From: JADJAH01 sp964615795
GTDB lineage: Bacteria > Bacteroidota > Ignavibacteria > Tepidaquicellales > Tepidaquicellaceae
DNA: 64,000 bases
Assembly: GCA_964615795.1 (NCBI GenBank)
Contig: CAZTQR010000003.1
Location: forward strand, 1 to 64,000
Direction: 5' to 3'
Shown here: piece after piece, positions 8,435-16,965 of the stretch
Layout of the letters: each line of letters starts with the position of its first letter
Position numbering within the stretch: position 1 is the stretch's first letter
Position numbers and translations under genes: made by a program
The notes under the pieces: generated by a model
Database searches by the model: none
Told to the model about the DNA's origin: nothing
The model's input: the letters and a program-made list of their open reading frames with translations, nothing else

Positions 8435-9676
8435 TTATCCCCGCCCTACGTAATAGTCATTCAGAGTGTCAACAAATGCAATCACGTCCTTGTTGTAAAT
8501 GTCCACTTCATTAGAGCGGAACACCTCCTTCAGATGATTGGATGCTTCAAACCATGTTTTGTAATTGCTCAGTTTTGAAAATGAACGCGTGACGTATTCA
8601 AAATCGGAATTGTAAACGCGCTCAAGTATCTTGTCGAATTGCTTTTCTGTGAACAGCTTCTTTATCTCAGAAATGTCGTGAACGTTTGACCTTTCATCAC
8701 TTTTATCTTTCCCGGCTACCTTCTCATCGGAGCGGACCGGGGTTACGGTTTCTTTGTCCCTCATGAAGCCCGGCTTTCCGCCGTTTTCCAGATCAACCGG
8801 CTTCGGCTCAGTCACAACGGCAGACTCCTTAACGGGCTGTTCCTTCAGCGTTATCTTGGTGTCGGCCTTCACGTCTTTTGCAGATCTCTCTGAAGATGCC
8901 GGTACGGTTTCGGCCTTCACTTCCCTGATCTCAGGAACGGCTTCTTCCTCCGGCTTCTCCGGCGCTTCCGCAATTTGCTCATCCTTCTCTGACGTGTCGT
9001 ACTTGTTCATGAGAACTTTGATGACATCCTTCAGGCAGATTTCGTAATCGTCGTTAATGCCTTTCACAAACTGAAACTTCTTCTCAATGTCAAAATAGTA
9101 TTTGTCATTAAGAAATATTTTTATGAAAGAATACGGGATCGTTGACTCGAGACTGAAATCCTGCTCATCATACTTCAGAAGGAATATCTGAAGGAAGAAG
9201 TTCTTGATCTTCGCATTGTTTATTTCAGTAGTAAGCTTTCTGTAGATCGCTTTGTTGGTTTCGTCAATTATCAGCGAGACCTCATTCCTTGTGATGAATA
9301 TGGAGAAGTTGTCCTTCAGGACATCATTGATTGAATCAATATAGAAATTGTAAAAAGGAAACAGCTCAAGCTTTTTGGAGATGTCGGACGGCGGACGCGA
9401 TTCATAACTTCCGAACATGTATGTCAGAAGTGTCCATTTGGGGCGGATAGCATAGTTGAATCTCAGCTTCACTGCCTTTGTTATGCGGTCCAGTATCTCA
9501 TCCTGATTATCGGCATCCTCAAGCATGTTGATGAGATAATTCTTTGTAAACTCGGAAAGTGAGCTCTTGTAGATTGATTCCTGCGAGATCTTCTCACCCG
9601 CAGGCACAGAGTTTCTCAGCCCTTCGTAGGCCTCTTTCTCTTTTTCAATCATCCTTAGTACAAAAGTTTCAATCAT
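8435..9676 (-). CDS. Unknown protein with helical ends and a charged linker, next to obg
   Basis: A 413-residue protein I do not recognise. Residues 1-225 look mostly helical and soluble, with no signal peptide or membrane segment. Residues about 230-330 are a low-complexity linker rich in Glu, Lys, Pro, Ser and Val. Residues about 335-413 form a second compact helical domain (ISEIKKLFTEKQFDKILERV onward, then a conserved-looking NYKTWFEASNHLKEVF). It sits 15 bases after the kynurenine monooxygenase gene and 3 bases before obg on the same strand, so it is probably in the same transcript. Two folded ends joined by a flexible charged linker suggest a scaffold or adaptor, but that is only inference. 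Confidence 0.7.
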   Translation of the reverse strand: MIETFVLRMIEKEKEAYEGLRNSVPAGEKISQESIYKSSLSEFTKNYLINMLEDADNQDEILDRITKAVKLRFNYAIRPKWTLLTYMFGSYESRPPSDISKKLELFPFYNFYIDSINDVLKDNFSIFITRNEVSLIIDETNKAIYRKLTTEINNAKIKNFFLQIFLLKYDEQDFSLESTIPYSFIKIFLNDKYYFDIEKKFQFVKGINDDYEICLKDVIKVLMNKYDTSEKDEQIAEAPEKPEEEAVPEIREVKAETVPASSERSAKDVKADTKITLKEQPVKESAVVTEPKPVDLENGGKPGFMRDKETVTPVRSDEKVAGKDKSDERSNVHDISEIKKLFTEKQFDKILERVYNSDFEYVTRSFSKLSNYKTWFEASNHLKEVFRSNEVDIYNKDVIAFVDTLNDYYVGRG

Positions 9677-9691
9677 GTCAGAGTTTTCTTA

Positions 9692-11071
9692 TTAATTTTT
9701 GGGGATGTCTATTTTTGTAAGTGATCGTTCAACAAGCGCCGAAGCATTGCTCCAGTCAACTTCCTCCACGGCATGAGTCCCTTCGCTCAGCTTGTCAAGA
9801 ATTGATTCCTGTATCCTTCCTCTTTTCAGAGCTTCGGAGTAAGGTACGCGCAGAAATGTGACCATCGAATACTTGGGCACAAATTTATCCGGGTGCCTCG
9901 TGAACAGTTCTGCTTCGATCTTCTTCTTGAACTGGAACCGGGGATCGGCTACAAGATCTCGCATCTCGATGAAATTTTCCTGAGCAAGGTCTGCAATTGC
10001 ATCTGTGTTCGGTTTGCGGACTGCCTGGTATTCCGCAAACACTTTCTTCCAGTCTGCTCCATGCACTCCGATCAGCTCATTCAGAACAGTACAGTCCTCA
10101 AACGCAGCGTTCATTCCTTGTCCGAAGAACGGTACAATGGCATGCGCTGAATCTCCGAGAAGGGTCACAACATCCCCAAACGTCCACGGATAACATTTGA
10201 CGGTCATCAGCGTACCCGTAGGATGCGAGTAGTACTGCTCTTCAAGATCAGGCATCAGCGCCAGCGCATCAGGGAAGTTCCTTTCAAAGAACGGAATAAG
10301 GTTCTTCCTGTCTTCAAGATGTTCGAGACTGTTTTCGCCGCCAAGGCTTTTGTCGTAAGGAAGAAACAATGTGCATGTGAAACTGCCTTCAAGGTTCGGG
10401 AGTGCGATAAGCATATATGAACCTCTCGGCCAGATGTGAAGGGCATTCTTCTCCATAAGAAAACTGCCGTTACTGCCGGCCGGAATTGTGAGTTCTTTGT
10501 ATCCGTAATTCTCGTAAACCTGCGCAAAGTTAAATCTCGGGATCTTCATCATTTCCATTCTTACAGCGGACGTGGCGCCGTCTGTTGCAATCACTGCTTC
10601 CGCCTCCACGCTGAAATTCTCACCGGTTTGATCATCCGTGAACGAGACCACCTTTCCTGCAAAATCAATTCCCGTGCACCTGCTGTTGAATCTTATCTTC
10701 CTTCCTGTGATATTTTCGGACAGGTCCATAAGAGATCTGTTCAGTTCAGCCCGTGAGACCGCATTAATGTATTCCGTATCGTCTTTTCCGTAACGCTGAA
10801 ATGAAAGAGTGCCGTCAGGTGCATGAAGCTTTCTGCCGAACATGGGTATGGAGATCTTTTTGATCTCATCATACAATCCGACCTCCTTCAGCGCATGTAT
10901 GCCTCTTGTGGAAAGCGCGAGGTTTATGGACTTGCCTCCTCCTGCATCAGAGTTCCGCATATCGGGCCTTCTTTCAAATACGTCGGCTTCAATGCCGCGC
11001 TTTGCCAAATAAACCGAAAGAAGCGACCCTGCAAGGCCTGCTCCCACTATAACCATTCTCTTACCGGCCAC
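9692..11071 (-). CDS. kmo: Kynurenine 3-monooxygenase
   Basis: FAD-dependent hydroxylation of L-kynurenine to 3-hydroxykynurenine using NADPH and O2. The 459-residue protein has the Rossmann FAD site VIVGAGLAGSLLSVYLAKRG at the N-terminus and the DGATSAVR segment of the flavin monooxygenase family. It also has GDSAHAIVPFFGQGMNAAFEDC, the second FAD-contacting motif with the FGQGMN element characteristic of KMO. Its 5' end overlaps the 3' end of the kynureninase gene by 11 bases, indicating translational coupling. Together with the neighbours it covers the middle of tryptophan degradation or de novo NAD synthesis; neither tryptophan dioxygenase nor 3-hydroxyanthranilate dioxygenase is in the window. 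Confidence 0.95.
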   Translation of the reverse strand: MAGKRMVIVGAGLAGSLLSVYLAKRGIEADVFERRPDMRNSDAGGGKSINLALSTRGIHALKEVGLYDEIKKISIPMFGRKLHAPDGTLSFQRYGKDDTEYINAVSRAELNRSLMDLSENITGRKIRFNSRCTGIDFAGKVVSFTDDQTGENFSVEAEAVIATDGATSAVRMEMMKIPRFNFAQVYENYGYKELTIPAGSNGSFLMEKNALHIWPRGSYMLIALPNLEGSFTCTLFLPYDKSLGGENSLEHLEDRKNLIPFFERNFPDALALMPDLEEQYYSHPTGTLMTVKCYPWTFGDVVTLLGDSAHAIVPFFGQGMNAAFEDCTVLNELIGVHGADWKKVFAEYQAVRKPNTDAIADLAQENFIEMRDLVADPRFQFKKKIEAELFTRHPDKFVPKYSMVTFLRVPYSEALKRGRIQESILDKLSEGTHAVEEVDWSNASALVERSLTKIDIPKN

Positions 11072-12362
11072 TTTCCTTTACCAATTCAGTTAATAATCCG
11101 GCAAATCTGTAAACATCCTCAAAAGTATTGTACAAAGGCACCGGCGCGACCCTTATAACATCGGGCTCACGCCAGTCGCATATCACATTGCGTTCAATCA
11201 GCTTACGAAAGATATCTCTGCCGTCCCGTGATATTTTCAGTGACAACTGACAGCCGCGTTGCTCAAAATCTTCAGGCGTAATTATTTCAACCATTCCTTC
11301 AAGTTCCGACTTAATAATGTGATACAGATAAGAAGTCATTGCAGCACTCTTGTCCCTGAGTCTGTCCATGCCGGCCTCTGAAAATATATCCAGCGATGCC
11401 TTAAGAGATGCAAGCTGAAAGATCGGCGGATTGCTCACCTGCCAGCTCTCTGCAGTCAGGATCGGTTCGAAATTATGGCTCATCAAAAAGCGTGTTGACT
11501 TATCGTGCCCCCACCAGCCAACGAACTTCGGCACTTCCTTGTCATAATGAAATCTCTTGTTTACGTAACAGCCGCCGATCGCTCCCGGCCCGCCGTTGAG
11601 ATACTTGTAATTGCACCATACCGCAAAATCAACGTCCCACTCGTGGAGTTTCATTCTCAGATTGCCCGCGGCGTGGGCGAGATCAAATCCGACAATGATG
11701 CCCTTTGCATGGGCGGCTCCCGTAATCCTTTCCATATCAAATGCCTGTCCTGTGTAATAGTTCACACCTCCGAGCCAGACAAGAGCGATTTCATCGCTCT
11801 GTGCGGAAATCATCTCTTCAATATCTTCAGTCCTGATACAGTGTTCGCCGCTTCGCGGCTTCGCTTCAATTATGCATTCGGCAGGATCCGATCCGTGAAA
11901 TCTTATCTGTGACTCAACAGCGTAATAATCCGAAGGAAAGGACATTCCCTCTATCAGGACCTTTCTCTTCTTTTTCTCCGGCCTGTAGAAGCTGACAAAC
12001 ATGAAATGAAGATTTGCCGTGAGTGAATTCATGTTCACCACCTCCTCCGGAAGAGCGCCAACAATTTCGGCAGTCTGCGCTGTGAGGAATTCATGATACG
12101 GCATCCATGGATTCTTTGCCTTAGTATGCCCTTCAACTGCAAACTTCTCCCAGTCTTCAAGTTCCTGTTCTATGTGGCTTTTCACAGACTTCGGCTGAAG
12201 ACCGAGTGAATTTCCGGCCAGGTAGATAACTTCCTTGCCGTCACTTCCGCGCGGAATGAGGAATCTGTCCCTGAACGGCCTGAGCTCGTCGCGGCCGTCA
12301 AGCAACTCGTAACACTTTTCTTCTTCTTTTTCTTTCGTCTTTACCGGTGTCAGTTCAGCCAT
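11061..12362 (-). CDS. kynU: Kynureninase
   Basis: PLP enzyme that cleaves kynurenine or 3-hydroxykynurenine to (3-hydroxy)anthranilate and alanine. The 433 residues include the N-terminal YLAGNSLGLQPKSV and VVNMNSLTANLHF segments. IIVGFDLAHAAGNL carries the Asp that contacts the pyridine nitrogen. WCNYKYLNGGPGAIGG contains the Schiff-base Lys. The gene overlaps kmo by 11 bases and lies 51 bases downstream of the first proteasome-fold gene. Family assignment is firm. Confidence 0.95.
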   Translation of the reverse strand: MAELTPVKTKEKEEEKCYELLDGRDELRPFRDRFLIPRGSDGKEVIYLAGNSLGLQPKSVKSHIEQELEDWEKFAVEGHTKAKNPWMPYHEFLTAQTAEIVGALPEEVVNMNSLTANLHFMFVSFYRPEKKKRKVLIEGMSFPSDYYAVESQIRFHGSDPAECIIEAKPRSGEHCIRTEDIEEMISAQSDEIALVWLGGVNYYTGQAFDMERITGAAHAKGIIVGFDLAHAAGNLRMKLHEWDVDFAVWCNYKYLNGGPGAIGGCYVNKRFHYDKEVPKFVGWWGHDKSTRFLMSHNFEPILTAESWQVSNPPIFQLASLKASLDIFSEAGMDRLRDKSAAMTSYLYHIIKSELEGMVEIITPEDFEQRGCQLSLKISRDGRDIFRKLIERNVICDWREPDVIRVAPVPLYNTFEDVYRFAGLLTELVKESGR

Positions 12363-12413
12363 TAATAAAGAGGTGAACGCTTGTTTGTCTTCCGTGAATT
12401 AAGATAATCCTGC

Positions 12414-13454
12414 TCAGGTAACTTTGTATCCTCTCAAAAATCTTCCCATCTTTGTCTTGTCTTTGGATGCGCTGAGAAATGCCGAATTCAGTTCATCAAA
12501 TGACTTGCCGTTCCTGTATATCAGTTCGTCAATCAGTTCGTATGTGTTGTCGTACTCAATGAAATGATTGTAGTAGGCGAGAACGATCTCGCTTGCAAGC
12601 TTCGATCGCGAATCAAAGATCTCTATGAACCGCTTTTCGGGATCGTCCTGAGTGCCGTCAAACAGGAGTATGTTGAAGTATCCGCCAACTCCCATATTGT
12701 ACTTGGCCGCGCCGTTTGTTGCCCGCAAAAGTTGTATCATTCCTTCAACCCTGTCTATGTGGCCCCTTCTTTCATCAAGTGTCTTACTGCTTGCGTAATC
12801 GGAGAAAATGATCTGCGCGGAATCGGATCCGGAACCGACGGTCTCAAATACGGAAGTTGATTTCATAAGTGTCATTTCCGTCTTCATGCTCATCTTAGAG
12901 ATCTTGAACTCGCCCGTCTCATCGAAACCGGCAATTATCGCCGCATTCAGGAATATCGAATCAACCTCCGGAGCATTCCGCCAGTTGATGAGATCATACA
13001 CTTTCTCCTTCAGCTCTTTCTGCTGGATCTCGATCTTCTCACCGGCAGAATTCTTGTAATAACCCTGAAGATAGTCTCCCGTATCAAAATCAAAGTAGCC
13101 CCTGATGATATCGTTTATATGCCTGTGCTTCACTTTGGTCATTTCTTCATAACCGATCTGAAACACTTCGTCTATTGATTTGAAATGCTCATGCTTTTCC
13201 TTCCGGCTTCGCATGGCATCAAAGTCCTTTTTGAGCCTCTCCTTTATTCCCTTTCTGATCTCATCGCCGATCGCAGTAGTGCCGGTTCCTCCGTAAACCG
13301 CTTCGAACTTGATCGACTCCCTGATGCGGGTCGGAACTATCTTCTGTATCTTGTCTGACGACATCATCTTTCGCACATCTCCTATCGTCGTCTGCTCATC
13401 ACAGCACATTGCTCCCGTGTGCTTGCTGAATATCAGTGCGTTTACTACGGTCAT
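12414..13454 (-). CDS. Divergent proteasome/HslV-fold (Ntn hydrolase-like) protein with intact Thr/Asp/Lys
   Basis: A 346-residue protein whose ends resemble 20S-proteasome beta and HslV subunits. Removing Met1 would expose Thr2 (MTVVNALIF), the position of the catalytic N-terminal Thr. Asp19 lies 17 residues on (HslV/proteasome Asp17 is 16 on), and Lys35 is exactly 16 residues after that Asp, as Lys33 is after Asp17. AVYGGTGTTAIGDEI resembles the HslV segment GFAGGTADA. IIAGFDETG is followed by ETVGSGSDSAQIIF, which resembles the beta-subunit GSGS loop. About 100 extra residues lie between these halves, and the whole is roughly twice HslV length. It is 13 bases downstream of an inactive-looking paralog; both end in FLRGYK or FMRGYK. 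No hslU/ATPase gene is nearby. The fold call rests on motif spacing by eye; activity is inferred. Confidence 0.65.
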   Translation of the reverse strand: MTVVNALIFSKHTGAMCCDEQTTIGDVRKMMSSDKIQKIVPTRIRESIKFEAVYGGTGTTAIGDEIRKGIKERLKKDFDAMRSRKEKHEHFKSIDEVFQIGYEEMTKVKHRHINDIIRGYFDFDTGDYLQGYYKNSAGEKIEIQQKELKEKVYDLINWRNAPEVDSIFLNAAIIAGFDETGEFKISKMSMKTEMTLMKSTSVFETVGSGSDSAQIIFSDYASSKTLDERRGHIDRVEGMIQLLRATNGAAKYNMGVGGYFNILLFDGTQDDPEKRFIEIFDSRSKLASEIVLAYYNHFIEYDNTYELIDELIYRNGKSFDELNSAFLSASKDKTKMGRFLRGYKVT

Positions 13455-13467
13455 TAGTAGAAAATTT

Positions 13468-14523
13468 TTATGCTTTGTATCCCCTCATGAACAGGTCCAG
13501 CTTTCCGGGGTCTGATGCATTTGCAAAAAGAATGTTCTCCGCTTCGTTGAGATCGAAATCCGCATTCTGAAACACCAACCTGTCCGTCAGTTCAAAGCAG
13601 AACTCTTTTGAAACGAGTCCGCAATCATATGCACCGATCAGCTCCTTCAGAAACTGCGACTTGTCGCCGGTTATCTCAAGGTATCTGTCGCTGTGAGTCT
13701 TGCCTTCGCCGTCTATGTAGATGATGTCGTAGTATCCGCCGACTTCACTGTTCTTCAGAGCAGTCTGATTTGTGATCCTTATTAGCTCAACAAGCCCGAA
13801 GACTTTGTCAACCCCCATTCTGCGCTTGTCAAGCGAGAGTTTGTTGATAAGGTCGCCGAACGCAAGTGATGTGGTTGTTGAGCCGGCGCCGACGGAGTTG
13901 TAAAGGCTTGTTGATATATAAAGGTGCGTCATGCCGCCGTAAAAATCGTAAGTGGTGAAACCGTTCGTGCCGTCCGTACCGATTATGATCCCTTCGATCT
14001 CATTCAGGTCCTTCATTGCATCGCCCTTAAGCATGATGAAGTCCATTGCCTTTGAGACGATCTTGTCTTCTTTTATCTCCACCTTCTCTTCACCTTTCAT
14101 ATAATAGCATCGGTTGAAGTCGTCAATGCCGAATCCGAACAGACCTTTAAGCTTCTTGTTCACCATGTCTTTTGATACGCTCTGAAAAATGCTGAGGGCT
14201 ATCCTTGAAACATCTTCGACAGTGAAGAACATTTTCTCTGCGCTTCCGGACCGCTTGTATGCGGCATACTTCTCGGCGAGCGATCTTGTGATCCTGTCAA
14301 TCACTTCGTTGGTTACGGCAATATTGCCGGAACCGCCGTACACCGCCTCGAGCCCGAGCTCATTGCTCATCTCTTCGGTAATGAGAGGCCTCATATTATC
14401 TGCGGTGTGAACGCGCCTTCGTCCTCCGATGAAATATTCCTCATCTGTTATGATGGCGCCTGAATGGTAGCTGAACTTGAGTGAATTTACTAAAGCCAAG
14501 CTGATTAGATTTGTTTGACGCAA
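13468..14523 (-). CDS. Proteasome/HslV-fold paralog lacking the catalytic Thr and Lys
   Basis: A 351-residue paralog of the gene just downstream. The two align from LVNSLKFSYHSGAIITDE (compare VVNALIFSKHTGAMCCDE) through AVYGGSGNIAVTNEV, the GAGSTTTSLAF loop, VGGYYDIIYIDGEGK and a final FMRGYKA. Two in-frame TTG codons could start it. The second, at residue 9, gives MALVNSL and puts Ala where the paralog has the candidate nucleophile Thr. The Asp is kept, but the position of the Lys is Asn. No in-frame ATG is available before an upstream stop codon. It therefore looks like a non-catalytic subunit or a regulator. It lies 77 bases downstream of the formamidase-like gene on the same strand. Confidence 0.65.
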   Translation of the reverse strand: MRQTNLISLALVNSLKFSYHSGAIITDEEYFIGGRRRVHTADNMRPLITEEMSNELGLEAVYGGSGNIAVTNEVIDRITRSLAEKYAAYKRSGSAEKMFFTVEDVSRIALSIFQSVSKDMVNKKLKGLFGFGIDDFNRCYYMKGEEKVEIKEDKIVSKAMDFIMLKGDAMKDLNEIEGIIIGTDGTNGFTTYDFYGGMTHLYISTSLYNSVGAGSTTTSLAFGDLINKLSLDKRRMGVDKVFGLVELIRITNQTALKNSEVGGYYDIIYIDGEGKTHSDRYLEITGDKSQFLKELIGAYDCGLVSKEFCFELTDRLVFQNADFDLNEAENILFANASDPGKLDLFMRGYKA

Positions 14524-14600
14524 TTTAACAATTCTATGCGACTATTGCCCTTCACTTTGCAGTGAAAAGTTACTTAAGTGCGAATTGCAGGCGTGTTGCT

Positions 14601-15413
14601 TCAACAGAGGGGATAGATCAGAACTCTGCTCGGAGCCGCGTCTGCCATGAAGTCAGGGATTTGTATTGACGCGAAGTACCGGCCGTCGGGTATCCGGTTG
14701 TCAGCAAAGATCATTTCGGTTATGGTCTTGCGGGAGCAGTTCGCGCCGTCTATCTCGTGGCTTCCCAGCGGTACATTCCAGAAGATGTGATGAGCTGTAA
14801 GCCGCCCCTCGTCAAAGGTTCTGTCAACCGAAGGGATGTCAATGAGCAGATGATCCACACCGATCCCGACAATATACTCCATTGCCTCTGCGGAAAAGAA
14901 CGGCGGATGCATTTGGGAATATTGCCTCCGTACTTTGTCTTCATTGTTCGGAAGCGTCCTTATTATAAGGCCATTCAGAAAGTCACTGTTGCCGGATTTC
15001 AGTTTCGACTTAAGCGAGCCGGCCGTTATGAGCAGATCACCGGCATTCTTGGGCGGGTCATAGCTCTCTTCGGTCATGTCAGCCGGCAGTGGTTCAATGC
15101 TGATAAGAGTGGAAGGAATGAGCAGATCGTTCACAAACCGGTTCACATGTATCCTGTCAAATGAAATATGCCCTGCGCATTCTGTGTGTGTGCCGTTGCA
15201 GTGAGTGATCAGCCGGTACTCTTCAAAGTTGCAGCCGCCGCCCCTTCTTGTATCTCCTATGAAACTTCCGGCTTCGTATGCTTTTGCAGATGCCTTGTCA
15301 ACATCATAGGTATTGGGCTGACTGCCGTGGAAATTCATCGGTATTGAGATCACATCAAATCTCGATGTGTCAATTAAGTATTCTGTTTCCGATATATCTA
15401 TGCGAATCTTCAT
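14601..15413 (-). CDS. kynB: Cyclase-family hydrolase, probable kynurenine formamidase
   Basis: The cyclase family (PF04199) includes bacterial kynurenine formamidase, which converts N-formylkynurenine to kynurenine. The 270-residue protein has the metal-binding pattern of the family as HCNGTHTECAGH, with His71, His76, Glu78 and His82; Glu replaces the more common Asp. YIVGIGVDHLLIDIPSVD and the later HHIFWNVPLG also fit the fold. It is longer than typical KynB (about 210 residues). Location in a run with kynureninase and kynurenine monooxygenase makes formamidase the best call; other cyclase-family amide hydrolases are possible. It follows the MFS gene by 27 bases. Confidence 0.75.
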   Translation of the reverse strand: MKIRIDISETEYLIDTSRFDVISIPMNFHGSQPNTYDVDKASAKAYEAGSFIGDTRRGGGCNFEEYRLITHCNGTHTECAGHISFDRIHVNRFVNDLLIPSTLISIEPLPADMTEESYDPPKNAGDLLITAGSLKSKLKSGNSDFLNGLIIRTLPNNEDKVRRQYSQMHPPFFSAEAMEYIVGIGVDHLLIDIPSVDRTFDEGRLTAHHIFWNVPLGSHEIDGANCSRKTITEMIFADNRIPDGRYFASIQIPDFMADAAPSRVLIYPLC

Positions 15414-15440
15414 CAGTTGTTATGATTCAAATTAATGATA

Positions 15441-16712
15441 CTACAGCCTGAGCTTCCTCAGCCGCGGCGAAACAATCGTCACAAAGGTCACGATCAGCAG
15501 TGTCATGGCTCCGCCGAAGAGCACGGAAGGAACCGTTCCGAGAAGCTTTGCCGCTACGCCGGATTCAAATGCTCCGATCTCATTTGAGGAGCCGATGAAA
15601 ATGCTGTTCACTGCCGACACTCTGCCCTTCATATTATCAGGCGTCATGAGCTGTATGATGGTTGCCCTTATCACTACGCTGACCGAATCAAATGCTCCGC
15701 TAAGCAGGAGAGCGGCAAATGACAGGAAGAAATTTCTCGACAGTCCGAATATGATAATGCAGATCCCGAATCCGAATACTCCTATGAGCAGGTTCCTTCC
15801 GGCATTGCCCGTGAGCGGGCGGCGCGTCATGAAGATTGCCATTATCACAGCTCCCACTGAAGGCGCGGCGCGGAGTGCACCGAGCCCCTGCGGGCCGACG
15901 TTTAGAATCTCGCCCGCAAAGATCGGCAGAAGAGCAACTGCGCCTCCGAACAGCACGGCAAAGAGATCGAGCGAAATTGCGCCGAGTATCACTTTCTTCC
16001 TGAATACGAACTTCAGCCCGGCTGTCAGTTTTTCCGTAAGCGATTGCTCATCAGTCACTTCGGGTTTCGGCTTTCTGCTGATGGGCAAAATAAGGAAGAT
16101 CGCTGCGATCCAAAACGCAAGTATTGTAGAGTATGTTACGGTTGCTCCTGCAAAGCCGTAAAGAAGCCCGCCTATAGCCGGACCCGAGACGGCGCCCGTT
16201 TGCCACGTGGATGTATTCCATGTTATTGCGTTGGGAAGAACTTCCTTGGGAACAAGCTGAGAGACAAATGCAAAGAACGACGGCGCTGAAAAGCCTCTTC
16301 CTATTCCGCTGAGAAATATCACTCCGTAGATCGAATAGACTGTCGCACTGTCACTCAGGTCAAGGCTTCCTGAGGATACTATAAGAAGAAGCAGTGAGCA
16401 GAAACTCATAAGGAATACCGATGCCATTACGATCTTCTTCCTGTCGTTTGTGTCAGTAATATGTCCCGAGAAGAAGAGCACCGATATTGACGGAATTGCC
16501 TCGGCAAGCCCTATAAGTCCGAGGGAAAGCGGGTCCTTTGTTATCTCGTATATCTGCCATCCGACAATTACCGCCTGCATTTGTGATGCTATGGTAACGC
16601 AAAGCCGTGCAATTGTAAAATTCCTGAACTCCCAGAATCTTAACGCGGAATAAGGGTCAGGTTTCTTGTCGTTGTCCAAATGTAAAAATGTATTCAGGGG
16701 AGCGTTGTGCAA
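15441..16712 (-). CDS. MFS transporter (EntS-like exporter family)
   Basis: A 423-residue inner-membrane protein with about 12 hydrophobic helices. The loop between helices 2 and 3 has GHITDTNDRKKIVMA, the MFS signature (G-x3-D-x3-RK). SGIGRGFSAPSFFAFVSQLVPKEVLPNAITWN is typical of the drug/siderophore exporter branch (MFS_3/EntS-like). It is the first gene of a same-strand run leading to the kynurenine genes, so it might export tryptophan catabolites or related aromatic amines; that is inference from position only. Confidence 0.85.
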   Translation of the reverse strand: MHNAPLNTFLHLDNDKKPDPYSALRFWEFRNFTIARLCVTIASQMQAVIVGWQIYEITKDPLSLGLIGLAEAIPSISVLFFSGHITDTNDRKKIVMASVFLMSFCSLLLLIVSSGSLDLSDSATVYSIYGVIFLSGIGRGFSAPSFFAFVSQLVPKEVLPNAITWNTSTWQTGAVSGPAIGGLLYGFAGATVTYSTILAFWIAAIFLILPISRKPKPEVTDEQSLTEKLTAGLKFVFRKKVILGAISLDLFAVLFGGAVALLPIFAGEILNVGPQGLGALRAAPSVGAVIMAIFMTRRPLTGNAGRNLLIGVFGFGICIIIFGLSRNFFLSFAALLLSGAFDSVSVVIRATIIQLMTPDNMKGRVSAVNSIFIGSSNEIGAFESGVAAKLLGTVPSVLFGGAMTLLIVTFVTIVSPRLRKLRL

Positions 16713-16965
16713 AGATAAATGTATGCTGTGAATTTGGAAACTTAAATCTGAGATACTCAGCAGTGCAACTGGTGATGCAAGAACTTACCGTATTGAGAAT
16801 ACCTCTGCAGCTGGAGCAGGCCAATTGAAATGAACGAAACAGGCGCTGATTTCTTTCTTAAATCTCTCAGTTCAGGAGGCTTTTGTCACTTAAATTTGAA
16901 TCCTTTCCGAAAGTTGTAATCCCTATATTTGTTAACATTTCAAAGCATACAAATCACTACACACA
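16713..16965. other. Divergent intergenic region between the MFS gene and ppdK
   Basis: This 253-base region separates divergently transcribed genes and should hold both promoters. On the plus strand TAAATTTG (16891-16898) and TATATTTG (16924-16931) both match TAnnTTTG, and the second is 35 bases before the ppdK ATG. I see no small gene or clear operator in the rest. Confidence 0.4.
16924..16931 (+). promoter_or_regulatory. Candidate -7 box of ppdK
   Basis: TATATTTG fits the Bacteroidetes TAnnTTTG consensus and sits 35 bases upstream of the ATG at 16966. The same octamer precedes citrate synthase at a similar distance. The -33 element is not clear. Confidence 0.4.

Noticed and set aside
12414..13454. 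Considered as a true HslV or 20S proteasome beta subunit
   Set aside because: The length is about twice normal, an insert of about 100 residues is present, and no hslU or alpha-subunit gene is near. I therefore call it a divergent member of the fold, not an ortholog.
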